A stretch of DNA of 25,441 nt from Mesotaenium endlicherianum (lineage: Eukaryota; Streptophyta; Zygnematophyceae; Zygnematales; Mesotaeniaceae), in assembly GCA_009602735.1 (NCBI GenBank), contig WELA01013825.1:101348-126788 (forward strand), written 5' to 3'. Under the pieces are notes generated by a model. That model saw only the letters and a list, made by a program, of their open reading frames with translations, was not told where the DNA came from and made no database searches. Position numbers and translations under genes: made by a program. Shown here one piece after another: positions 8,091-19,616 of the stretch (positions are counted from its first letter, which is position 1; every line of letters starts with the position of its first letter).

Positions 8091-11000
8091 ATGGCTAGTT
8101 TTAGGTTAACAAGCTTATGGCATTCTGATGCGGCAAAGTCATTGCCCCTTCCCACCCTTTCTCAAAATGATGTTGTCGTGAGGGACTGGTTACGTGCTTC
8201 TGTTGGTTCTACTGTCACTAGTAACATTCATACTCCGGAGGCGCTTTTAGACCTACCTCTCAATCATCCTCTATTCACATCGCAGGCTTCCAAAATTTCC
8301 GAGTTTCTTCAACAAGCGGATGTCAGCTATTTGTAAGCAATGCAGTTGTGGGGCAATCAGAACGTTCCGGACTTTTCACAATGCAAAGCTTCCTCTACTC
8401 TCTTACATTATGATGTTTCGCATAGCTCGGGACAGTCATTGGGGGGAGCACTTTCACTTTTTGGAGGTCTTCTGAATATGTATGTGACTAACTTAAAATA
8501 GTTAGAATGCCTTCTATTATTTATTGAAGTTTATTACTGTTTCAAGTTGCGCAGGAAAATGAGAGATCAAGGAAGCTGTCGTCATGAGGCAGCTAATGCA
8601 TCTTCGAGCTCACTTAGAGTGTTACTGCGAGAAATTAATCCAGCCTTCTTCTTGACACCAGCAGGTCAGTCAGTTAAATAGCCTTTCGTGTTTACCTTTT
8701 TTCTTTCTTAAGCCGTCCGTGTCTGACGCCTATGCTAACTCCTGCAAGGTTTGGTCTGCAGACTGCAGCCAATCTCAAATACCGGCAGGACTGCCTGTTG
8801 TTTCTTCTTCTCAACTGTGCCAGTCTGGAGGAATTTCCGTACAGCTCTCTGCACCCGTTTTGGAGCATGAAGCTGTCCAGCAGCTTCTTTTGGCACCTGA
8901 AGCTTGTCACACGGTAGGGAACAATCTGCTTCAGGCACCTCAAAATGCTTCATGTCAAGCTAATATGAAAAGGGATCACGTAGTGGGAAGGAAACTTCAA
9001 AGATCAATGGAGTCTTCCTTGCATACTTTCTCCCGCATATGTATGATATGTCTCTAAGCTCTTTTGACAGGCGACTCCATCAGGGAATGATGAGCCTCGG
9101 CTTAAGCCAGTAGCCAAACGAAGGAGGACAACTCAAACTAAAACAAGGCAGACCGTGAGCAATCCTTTCGCCTCAGAGGATGAGCAGAAGGGTGGGGGAG
9201 GTACATCCAAGTAACTCAGCACAGTTTGCTGTTTTATTGAGCAACAGTTCCACAGACACCAATTATGTGGTTCTCTTTCAAAGTCAGGCATATAATTATG
9301 AACTAGGCATGCACGGACTTCCTATTATATATGTATTTGCTCCTCCAATGCTGCATATCTGCTTTGGTAATTTGTCAGTGGCTGCCATGGCTGCATGCAG
9401 GTGATGCTACTGACGCCTTCTGCGAGCTCTTAGACGAGATCTGCTCAAAGAGTACCTTTGCTGCAGAAGAAGATGAAGAGGTCGCCGTGAAGCTATTGTC
9501 TAGCAAAGATTTGAGATCACTGTCAGAAGCTGTATTGAAGCTTCGTGTCAGTAACCAGTTAAGAATGGTGCCTCACGACAATCTGGCAAAGCTCATGGTC
9601 TTGTTGGAAGCCCACATTCAAGAAGGATTTGGCAAGCAACTTGACGATCATGATGACGTAAGTGATACAATCTTGTCAACGTGAAGAAATTTGTGACCAC
9701 ATTTTTGAAGCAATATCTGGAATCTGAAGCAACATCTACAGTCGTGTTTAATTCCTGCCTTGCCTGGATAAACATGTTGTTCATGTGCAGCTGGATTCTT
9801 CTACATTCACATCTATTGTCTCTACATTTGAAGCTGCTCAGATAGCCACAGCTATAATGACTGCCAACGACATGCCCAAGCACGTCTTCTCTGAAGAGGT
9901 GAGCTTGTGTTCTGCTGCCTTACAGCATGCAAGGGAAAGAGACATGGAGTTGGTGACTAGGGACAGCAGGGTCAGCCATCTTTGCCATGACAATTGTGCA
10001 CTGCTTCATATCTTCCAATCTGATGAGCACGTGCTGCACCTTCTGGAAACAATCAAAGCGGCATGTTTATTAACTGAGTGAGGTTCTTTAAGGATATGAC
10101 TCACAGTACATCTTTTGTGATGTGTAATGGTCAGTCTGTTGAGTCTTAAGGTCATGGCTGCATTTTCTTCTAATGTAGGAAGTTGGTGGAGACTTTTGAG
10201 AATATTGGTGTGTCTTCTTTGCGCAGATCATTGACAAGATCATTGAAGTAACAAGGTTCCACATTGTCCACAACATCTTTGTGTTTTTTGACCCCAGCTA
10301 CAGGCAGATTCATAAGGAGAGCAACCATGAAGAAGAAGAAGGTGTTCTCATGTTGCACCTGATGTTAAGCCTGTTCTGGGTGGAGTTGTCATGCACCTAC
10401 TAATTGCAAAACAATAGCAATGACAAGAATGCTGAGCTCTCCTTACTGCTTCAAAAAGAAGGCGTGGCACGAGGCTTATAACTGCAAGCAATGTTCATCA
10501 TTAGTGCAGGGGTGCATGCTGCTTGGTCGTGTGCAGATGGCGAGGAGGAGGATATTCTCGAAGGAGCCCAAAGTGGGAACATACTTGGCAAAAGAGGTCG
10601 AAAAAAGAATAAGCTGGTTCGAAGTAAAAAGAGGGTCAATTCAACCAAGTAAGCTGCGGCCTCATACTCGTCATCCAAGTTCATGTCTTGTTTGTCTGTC
10701 ATCTACTTACACGCTTTAAGTTGGGCTTTTTTTCTTCTTTTTTGGTGTGGAACACTATAATTGAAGAAGGTGTATGGTGCTTGGTGCAAGATTTTTTGCC
10801 CCCTCTGGCTTCCTTTCTTCTCAATCGGAACGGACAAATCCCATTTTTGTCCCTCCTGGTTTGTCTTTTGGCTGAGTAACATAGTGGTTAATGTATTGGA
10901 TTGCAAATCCAAGAATGATGGTTCGAATCCGTCCTTAGCCTTTCAGTATGTTCTTTCCGAGCAACGAGTGACGAAATAGCCTTTCCTCGCCCCCGTCGGG

Positions 11001-14000
11001 GGCCCTCCGGGCCTTCCCCTCCTATGCTCCTTCGGGCCCCTGCCCAAAGGGCAAAAACTCTGCCCTAAACACAAAATCTAGAGCCAGGCGCCAAAGGACA
11101 AAAATGTCTATTTCGGAAAACAAAATGTCTATTTTCCCGAAGAACAAAATTCCAATTTTGTTCCCCCCCCCACAAGATTATCCTCCCGACCCCTACGGGA
11201 CCATCCCCCCGACAATACCATTTCAGAGGTCGGGGGGCAGCCGGCATAGGGCGGGGGGAGAGGTGGGGGGGAGGCTCTAGATCGTTTTCTGCCCCTAAGG
11301 TCTTATCGGGGGGGCCGATATAGGGTATTCGGGGTTCCTTGTGTTCGAACCAAATCGTAATCTTGTTCTTCGCCGGTCTGAAGGGGCAAAATGTACATCC
11401 CGCCCAAAGGGCACCTCTCCTGCCCCCCTTCGGGGGGCACCTCTNCCTATGTGGTCTATAAGAAAAGCAAGTATATTATTCACACCCTAATGTTCTCTCC
11501 CTTTCTTGCTCGCTCTGTGTTGCAGAGCATCTAAGGCAGTCGGCGAAGTGCTACAAAAGCTTTGCAGTGTGCTTGCTAGCTTAATAGACCTTGTTTCACT
11601 CATTAAGCTTCAGGACAGCAGTATCTTGCAGCTTTCGAAGACTATTGTGGAGACGTTTGGGGTGGAAAATATCCACATTCTTCAGCTGAAAGCCTTGTCC
11701 CTTTTATGTGCGGTAAGGTTTGTGCTTCAATCAGTTTAGACGTCTGGCCACTTATAGCATGTGATTGCTTTTCCAATAGTTGCTTTGTGTCTGTGTTATC
11801 CTATGGCAAATTCACTTCATAGCATCATGTATTGATGCCATGCTCTTCAGCTTGGGCCCAAAGCAGCTCATTGACGTGTTCGGATTTCTGAGATATGAGT
11901 TGTTTATCTGCTATCTGATGACGTGCACATTTGCTACTGACGATTGCAGATACATGATAAGTATCAGCAACACAGGACCATCATTATGGAGGATGTCATC
12001 TCCCTATTGTGGAAGCTCCCAGCAGGAAAGCGAAATCTACGGACTTACCATCTGCCAGAGGTCAACAAGTCGATCCAGATGATAACAGCTCTTGTCTTGC
12101 GACTTGTTCAGTGTAGTGTAGAAATACCTGAGATGAAGACAGGTGCAACAGCTAGTGGTGCAGAAGTTGAGGATGTACATGCAGCATCCAAATTCGTCGA
12201 ACCGGCCATTGAGGTTGCAACCTTTTTCTGGAAGAATGTGATGGAGCTATGGGGTGCTCCACGTGCTCATGAGGGCATTGAAACCAAAACCATTGTGGAG
12301 AATCTAACCATCGACCTGCTAGCAGCCACAAATTCGCCGGAGTATCCCTCAGCTGGCCTGCTTTTACAGGTAGGGGTGCTTGAGCATTGCTCGAGTCCGT
12401 GTGAAATCAAGTTTTGCAAGTTTGACCTTCTTTGATTACTGTAAGGTACAGGAATCAAAGCTTCTTGTTATTATAGTCTATTATGTCACCTTGAGGTTGC
12501 ATGCAGGCTGCACAGAGGTCGAACAAAGATTAGGATACAACATATTGTAACGCTCTATTGGAGCTCTCTGCTTTGAATGCAGGTGCTTGTCGTTTTCCTG
12601 TTGGGGGCATCTGCCTCCTTAGTGAGCGGCCTGAAGTCAAAAGATGCTGTTACCAGGGGTATGGCCATTGATTTGCTGGGGCTTATTGCTGTGCACCTTA
12701 AAGCGGACTCTCTTGCCAGTAACGGAGACAAGTGTTGGCTTATAAAAGACGTGAGTATCAAAACAGAGGATGGAGGAGAGCTGCATGCACTTTCACAAGA
12801 AAGGGCCAGGCAAGAATGTTCTGTCTGCGGGACTTCCTGCACATCATCCAGTACCCTTTCTTGTAAACGTTGTGAACGGTTATTCCACAACGAGTGTGTG
12901 GGAGTCTCTGATCATGAAATAGCGACTAGAGGCTGGCTTTGCCAGCTGTGTCACTGTAAAGGCCAGCTGGCAGCACTTATGCAGAGTGCAGAAGGGGAAA
13001 GACCACCAGTAGACAACCGCTCAAGCGAAGCTGAAGGAAGGAAGAGTGAGGATGTCGCAGAAAGATTAAATATCATAGAGAGCAAGGTTGAAGCTGCTCA
13101 TATTGCTCAACAGCTTTTACTGAACTATCTCGCAGCTGCTGTCACCGAAGATCCTGCAGCTTCTGATGCCCGCAGGTACGTCGTTTCTTGCTTACTAGAG
13201 CAATGTGTGATGGTTGATACCTTTTGGCAATGTAACTGGAAAAAATTCTGAGCTCGCTTTACATGCTTTCAAAAGAAGATGATGTGATAGCATCTGAATC
13301 TGAAAACAAGAACTCATGTAGGAGTGCACTGTTTCAGATTCTATCTCTGCCAGTGGTTACGAGAGGAGTCGCAAGTCAACGAGGGAGAGCCTCCTGATAT
13401 TGCTTTTCACTGGAGGAGATATCAACCAGGGGGCAATGCAGCCGACATTGGGACTACACAATGTTGTTTGCAGAGGGATAGCATTTTGCGTGTCGCCAGG
13501 GCACTTCGGCAGCAAAGCTCATTGGCCAGGGCATTTGATCGCATCCTAAAGGCACTGCTGGTAAGGGGGTTTGCAGACGTTATTCAAGGAGCAAGCATCG
13601 AAAGTTAACTTCTGTTCAGTTGACTTCTGTTCAGTCAAGCTTCCAATCCTCACTTCAGTCCTATCCAAAATATTTGCAAATTTGGTGTTTGGTTGAGCCT
13701 TCCCCCTCACGTTTTGGTGTTACCTACTGTTGGCAGGAATGCTTGGATGAGCAATCACCTATGCCTCGAGCTAAAGCTTTAAAAGCGGTAAGCACATGCA
13801 AATCTTATTGCAAGGTTGCATTGCAGGATATTATCTGAATTTGTCAAACTCTTAAGCTTGATGCCTATCAGCAATGAATATATGTTCCTCATTCCTGGCG
13901 TGGTGCTTGCTCTTTCTTCTTGCAGATCAGTGCTGTTGTTGAGACAGACCCCATGATGCTGAGGGATCTGAGGGTACAACGGGTCGTGGAGAAGCGTTTT

Positions 14001-17000
14001 CTTGATTCCGCTATCTCTGTCAGAGAAGCTGCCACTGACTTGGTTGGCAAATATATTGTACATTCCCCTGACGTGGCAGCTGCGGTATGTCACACCAAGG
14101 CATTGACGTGTGGTCATTGTGGCTGAATCTCTGTGGTATATTACTTTGTCAATGGTTGTGCTGCATGATATAAGCAAGTCATTGTAGTAGTCTCAGAAGC
14201 CCTTTGGCATGAAGTTTTGATGGAAGCTGTTCTGCGTGCAGTATTACGAGAAGGTAGCCGAGCGCATCATGGACACTGGAGTTAGTGTGCGAAAGAAGGC
14301 AATCAGGATTATAAAGGATGTCTGTCAATCTCAGCGAGAATTTGCGAAGACGGTGGATGGTTGCGTCAAAATATTGTCAAGGGTAAATGATGATGAGACC
14401 AGCATACGGGTAGGTGCAGCATAACAGCGATTGTCTTTCGGCGCTGCGTTCTAGTGCTTGTTGTTTTTTGGGCTGGAACTTATATTCCAGTCCCTCTTTG
14501 TTTTCAAGTCTACATTTTGTCATAATTCTCACATAGCTTCTTCTTATTTTCCAGGATCTTGTGACAAAGACTTTCTATGAACTCTGGTTTGAAGACCAAC
14601 TTGAGGCAGAGTATAGAGAGACAAGTGATATAGCGCCTAACCTTGCAGCGCATACCAATGAGCTTGTTGAAGTTCTGAAGAAATTGCCAAACAATCAACC
14701 TCTTGTGGCTATCATAAAGCGCAGCTTGTCTCATGGAGCACAGTCGAACAAGACTGCAGCTGGACATATTGCTGTTCAAAATGCTGTTCGTAGACGTTGC
14801 GAACTGATGTGCAAGCACCTCCTGGATAGCATTGTGCAGGTGAGTGCGGGACCATTACTTTGCCGTTGGTTAAGGTTTTGCTCTAAGCTCATAGTCTTGC
14901 TTGGGAGGCAGGGTTCTGCAATCATTGTTATTGGGTTTTCCTTGTTGTTTTCACGTGCAAAGGTAAAATTAATGTGATGTGCTAACTTATTTTCTTGACG
15001 TTATCGGTGTGCAGGTTGATGAGAGTATGGACGCCACTGAATTACATGCCTTACCTTTTGTATCTGCTCTTCATGCTTTCTGCACAGTTGACCCCACCCT
15101 CTGCGCACCATACTCCGATCCATCTCGTTTTGTTGTGACCTTGCTTCCTTACCTCAAGCTACAGGTTTGTTCTGCTCTAAAGTGATCTTGATCGTCATCA
15201 GATTGTTTCTTCTTCATTTTATTACCCGCTGGGTTTGTCAAGTAATTATTTCCTTGGAGTCGTAGAGGCTTGGAAATAAATCACTAATATAAGAACCTTA
15301 TTGAGTATGTTGCAGGGACAGACAAGAGATGTGTCCCAACTCATTGAATATATTGTGTACATAATGGACGCTGTTCTTCCCCTCCTGAGAAGACCATCTC
15401 CTATTCTTTTGGAGGAACTTGAAAGAGACCTGTACAACCTCATTCGGCGGCATCAGTATCTTACAGTTGTCCATGCAGCCATTAAGTATAGCCAATACAA
15501 ACCTAATGTTTTCTGTTCCAGCCTGATTTCATTGCTTGCACTTCTAATTAAAATCTGCAACTTCACTGTTACATACTTTGTTCTTCTGCAAGGTGGGAGT
15601 CTGATACGTCCATCCTTCATCATTCATATACGACGGTTTCTTCAATATTTTTTCAACAGGTGTCTCCATGCACTGGCGATAATTTGTCCGAAGGTGGAAA
15701 ATACGTACAGGCAGCTGCTGGCTGCTTTCATCAAGACCCTTGGAATCCAGCAAGGACCAACTCCACAGAAAGCTGTAAGGATTTCCCCCTTGTTCAGAGT
15801 TCAAAAACATTTGTGCCTCCTCCCTGAATGCTAATTGAGGTTTCAAATGCAATGGTAGGTTGTGGAGAGGAGCCTTTTTGCCATCGGCCTCTTTGTACGA
15901 TATGGAGCAGACACCCTGGCTGGGCCAGATGGGGTTGGTCTGCAGTTGGACATCATCATCAGCAAATACAAGGAGTTCTTACGGTCTCCCGACTTTGGGA
16001 TAAAGATGAGGGCGCTTCAAGTATGTGTTCATATATGGGCACATCGCCTATCGTCTTGCATTTAAGAGATTGCATGGGAGCCTTCGAAGGTTTCTTGACT
16101 GTTGACCATGAGTTGACCTAATATTTGACTAATTCCATGCACTTTCTTGGAGCAAAGCTTAGACTTGCTGACTGATAGACTTGCTAACTGATATGTAGCT
16201 GGTTGGGGGAAACCTGTTCGCGTCTGCTGTTTCTGTGGCTCTAGCATAAGCTCGTCGAGAGTAATGATACTTCTTAATAATGCGACCTGTTATATCTACA
16301 GGGTCTGGGTTTTGTGTTCATAGCGAGGCCAGACCAAATGCTTGACGAGGACATCAAGACACTATTGAGGGCCACCCTCTCAGCGAGGGCTGACAAGAAG
16401 CTGAAGGTAAGGCAGCTGGGCCCGTCCGTTTATGACATTCATCGCAGGAGCTCTATTATCCACAGTAGTTGTTTTATAGTTCATGCATTTTCCAGAGTAC
16501 CATCTATGAGATTTTTTGCTAACAGAGCAGGAGAAGGCATCAGGATGGTGAGCGCCAGGAGTGGAACATATTTTGCTGGTCGACTTGACCAATGCATGCA
16601 GGAGCCTGAGGGGGAACTTAAAGCTGGGTGTTGCAGGTGCAAACATTGAAGAACTTTCTCGACTATCTCCACGCTGTGGAGAAGAAGATGAGTGGAGGTT
16701 CTTCTGATGGAGACGTCATGGTTGACGGTGCCACAGTTCCCGTAGCAGCAGGAGCTGGTGATAGCAACAACTGGACCGGCATCGCTCAGCTTTATTGGGA
16801 TCCTATTCTGGGCCGCTGTTTCGACAATGACAGCGAAGTTCGTTGCAATGCGCTGAAGGTGAACCATCCCTGACAGAACTACCTTGATTTCATGACAGAG
16901 ATAAGAGGGAGGTTTTGCAAGTGTTGTGTTTAAACTGTAGCTGAAGAGCTGACGCCTCAGCTACAAGAAGCTGCTGCTGTTCTTTTGCAGGTCATTGAAG

Positions 17001-19616
17001 TGGTTCTCCGACAGGGTTTGGTTCATCCCATGTCCTCTGTACCTCACTTAATTGCACTGGAGGTGGATCAGTGCGAGGCAAATTCAAAGATGGCTCATCG
17101 TCTGTTGATTCACATGTATACCAAGTATGTGAGTTTTTCTCCTCATGAGTTTATTGTGCTGACCTTATGTCGTCAATGGTCCACTCGAGGAAAGAAATGT
17201 TTCCCTCTTTTTATTGCATATTTCTATTATCATGTGATAATTAAGGTAGGAGTTTGGAGGAAAAGTGAGTGCCGGTGACCGCAAGAGGTTGCTTCAGGCT
17301 GCGTATGTTCACAGCTCGACACTTGTGCGTGGTATGCTTAGGTACGCCGACCTCTTTGAGAGTCGCCTTGGCGATGGCTTGCAGCATTCGTTCGACTTTC
17401 TCAAGTCAGGTGCTGCAACAGGCAAGCCTGGAAACCAAGACCACAGAGCAGCTCAGAAGTTAGAGCAGAATAACAAACAGGAGAACACCACAACAGCAGC
17501 TACGGCCTCAGAAAGCTCCCGGTTGGGCATTGGACGGGTCTACAAGCTCATTCGCGGCAGTCGATCATCGCGGAACAAGTTCCTGGCTTCGGTTGTGCGC
17601 AAGTTTGACTTTGGCATGGAGAAGGGCTCCACACCGCAGCAACAGTTTCTTCAGTGAGTCTACTGGCCTGGAAACTCTCCAGTTATTCTGCTCTGGCACC
17701 TACAATATCCAATTCATGACCTCACGTCACTGGCAATGTCTTGAGATCAGCCTATGTACATGTGGAGATGTCAAAGCCCCTGAACTGGAAAGTGAATCTG
17801 TTGCCAGTCAAGTGAGGTTGTTGCATATTGCACCACCTGCTTCTTCATAAACAGAAAAGCTTCTCTTTCAACATTACTGACTTCAGAGGACATTGACCTG
17901 TATAACTGGTGTTCATTAACATGCGCAGGTATTGCGCAGAGGTGCTTGCTGCACTCCCTTTTGGTGTACCAGATGAGCCTTTGTACCTGGTGTTCAACAT
18001 CAACCGAGTGGTCACTCTGAGAGGTGGGTCTCTCCAAGCAAATATAAAGACAGCAATCTCAGGGGATGGTCCACTAGCAGAAAGTGCCAGGGCGACGCAG
18101 GAAGAGATTGCACGGGAGCATGCTGCACGTGGAGAGGAAGCATATGACATATTTGCGACAGATGACGCAGTACCCTCTCAGCTGGAGCCTGCTTCTGCTA
18201 TCGACACACCCCTAGCTTCTGAAGAGGCTTTTGAGAAAGTGAAGGTGAGGGCATGCTCCTCTGAGCAGCAGGCAGTGCTCTCCGTCTTTGATTTGTGCTC
18301 CTTCTGTGCCATGTTAAGCGTAGCAGTTGCATCAGGAGTATTTAGTATGAGTAGCTTGAGCTGTCTTGTGATGCATGGGAACGTGGCAGTCATGTTTGAA
18401 ACTGGTATATGTGTGCAGAGGGACTCCAATGCTGCTATGGCCATTTCGCTCCTCCTAATTTTGAAGCGCTACATCAAGGACGCATACAATCTGAGTGACG
18501 CGCGATGCCAAGTAAGACTTGCTTCTTTCATGTGCTGTACTATTCAGGTGATGGTGATGGTGATGGTTCTAGTGGTCCAGGCTAAGTTAAGAGGTGTCAT
18601 GTTTGATATGTATATGTTGTTCCCTTGGGGTTTGACATCAAACTGCAGGAATACTAAGGCCATAGCAACCCAGTGTCTTCAGCAACATGATTGGCATAGC
18701 TTTGTCTGTGGCCTGCTTGGCTTTACTTCTGGAGTTCTTTGTGTTCCTGTTGAATGATGTCAATCTCTTTTTCTGGTATAGCTACTAAAGAAGATCTAAG
18801 GGGAACGCGAGCCGTCCAGAAGGTCAGGCAGACAATAAACTACTTTGTGGACATGGCCGGGGGGGGGTGTTTGTGAATACAGAGTTTCCAGACAACTGAA
18901 GCTCTGAAACCAGGTGACATCCTGTCGAAGAGAGACGTGGGGTCGTTCAGTGCCAACGATCTTCCACTTGGCCCTCCAGATAGCATGCGGCAAATCCTTG
19001 TGCAGTACGCGGTAAGCCCCTAGAGCTGCATACCAGTAGAAGCATGAAGCCCTGTTGGTTTCTGTTGCATCTGGGTTTAAACAGGTAAACCTTGCTGGCA
19101 CACCAAGCTGCACACCTCTAACGACTTATATAACCTCAAGGGATGTGGTTCTGATATTTGACTCCCTTACTAATCCTTCTGTCCATCTCTTTGAGTAAGG
19201 GGACATTATGTCTAATTTAAGATGTGTTATACCCAATATGGAGTTTACTTGCTGAATTTGGTAGCTCATGAAAGTTGTTTCCTTGGGTTTGGCAGGCCTT
19301 CAAGAAACTTGTGAAGGAAGACTCTACGCAAGATTTTGCAGGCGTTTCAACCCCGGCCAAGCGTCGTGGGAATGCAGCATCGTTGGCAAATGTGCCGGAG
19401 GAGTCAGCAAGTGATAATGTTCACGAGAATTCGATGCCCCCCCCCCCTCCTCGCTCAAGGAGAAAGAGTGCACCAGGGCCTGCAACTTATGCTGAAGATG
19501 TGGAGGAAGAGGCCGATGATGACTTTGAAGCAAGTGAAGACGACATCAGCCGGGGCAAGGCAAAGAAGTGGCCAGCAGGAGGTAAAGCCAAGGGCCGAAG
19601 AAAATCCTTTAAGTAG
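8091..19616 (+). CDS. SCC2: Sister chromatid cohesion protein SCC2 (Nipped-B/NIPBL type, plant form with PHD finger), complete
   Basis: Large subunit of the SCC2-SCC4 complex that loads cohesin on chromatin. The 28 exons are 8091-8332, 8555-8664, 8762-8913, 9071-9200, 9401-9657, 9791-9898, 10227-10341, 10537-10648, 11526-11712, 11950-12369, 12583-13175, 13338-13560, 13737-13787, 13926-14084, 14242-14409, 14555-14839, 15015-15164, 15316-15485, 15660-15774, 15859-16020, 16302-16406, 16637-16858, 16991-17128, 17298-17653, 17929-18244, 18419-18511, 18883-19011 and 19296-19616. They sum to 5589 nt (1862 aa), close to plant SCC2, and every phase matches. Landmarks: an N-terminal SLPLPTL motif; [17 protein letters not shown] across exons 1-2; [12 protein letters not shown]; a PHD finger at residues 690-734; HEAT repeats from about 884; [37 protein letters not shown]; and a basic/acidic tail ending GRRKSFK. 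Nineteen of 27 introns are phase 0. The exon 4 donor is uncertain (9191 or 9200, same phase). Intron 8 holds a mitochondrial insertion. Confidence 0.97.
10790..11460 (+). other. nuclear insertion of mitochondrial DNA (NUMT) in SCC2 intron 8
   Basis: Intron 8 of SCC2 (10649-11525, 877 bp) is the longest in the gene. Its interior differs from all other introns. It carries a mitochondrial-type tRNA-Cys(GCA) at 10870-10941, short GC-rich palindromes such as GGCCCTCCGGGCC (11002-11014), GCCCAAAGGGC (twice, 11042-11052 and 11402-11412) and TGCCCCCCTTCGGGGGGCA (11421-11439), and a repeated AAAATGTCTATTT word. Such palindromes are typical of spacers in many green-algal organelle genomes. The edges are estimates; about 200 bp of ordinary intron would remain. 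The flanking exons still join in the right phase (2), so the insert is presumably spliced out. A plastid or nuclear-repeat origin is less likely. Confidence 0.75.
10870..10941 (+). tRNA. trnC-GCA: tRNA-Cys(GCA), mitochondrial type, inside NUMT
   Basis: The 72 nt fold as a complete cloverleaf. The acceptor stem GGCTGAG/CTTAGCC has one G-T pair. The D stem is ACAT/ATGT. The anticodon arm is TTGGA-TTGCAAA-TCCAA, giving anticodon GCA. The T arm is GATGG-TTCGAAT-CCGTC, and the discriminator base is T, as expected for tRNA-Cys. The sequence resembles plant mitochondrial native trnC (GGCTnnGTAACATA...TGTATTGGA) and is unlike nuclear or plastid tRNA-Cys. It sits in a nuclear intron, so it is probably a non-functional organelle copy, although the internal promoter boxes look intact enough to ask whether it is transcribed. 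Confidence 0.88.
12817..12951 (+). other. PHD zinc finger of SCC2
   Basis: Within exon 11 the spacing is C-x2-C-x11-C-x2-C-x4-H-x2-C-x14-C-x2-C, a complete C4HC3 PHD finger (CSVC, CKRC, LFHNEC, then WLCQLC), residues about 690-734. The conserved Trp two residues before the last Cys pair is present. Plant SCC2 proteins carry a PHD finger at this place, while fungal and animal orthologues lack it. PHD fingers usually bind histone H3 tails, so a chromatin-reading role is inferred. Confidence 0.95.
13737..14409 (+). other. SCC2 cohesin-loader HEAT repeats (exons 13-15)
   Basis: Residues about 884-1009 form typical helical repeats: PRAKALKA, then [20 protein letters not shown], then [20 protein letters not shown]. 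They match the cohesin-associated HEAT repeats of the Nipped-B family almost residue by residue, including the repeated (S/G)VSVR(E/K)xA pattern. Such repeats form the hook-shaped scaffold that contacts cohesin. Confidence 0.9.
16302..18244 (+). other. SCC2 C-terminal (Nipped-B C) region, exons 21-25
   Basis: Exons 21-25 encode [18 protein letters not shown], then [67 protein letters not shown] and [11 protein letters not shown]. This is the hallmark order of the Nipped-B C-terminal domain, which is the most conserved part of the protein. No stop or frameshift interrupts it. Confidence 0.93.

Noticed and set aside
11335-11370. Possible second tRNA in the mitochondrial insert (GTTCGAACC word)
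   Set aside because: The bases around the word do not form a T stem, and no cloverleaf can be completed.
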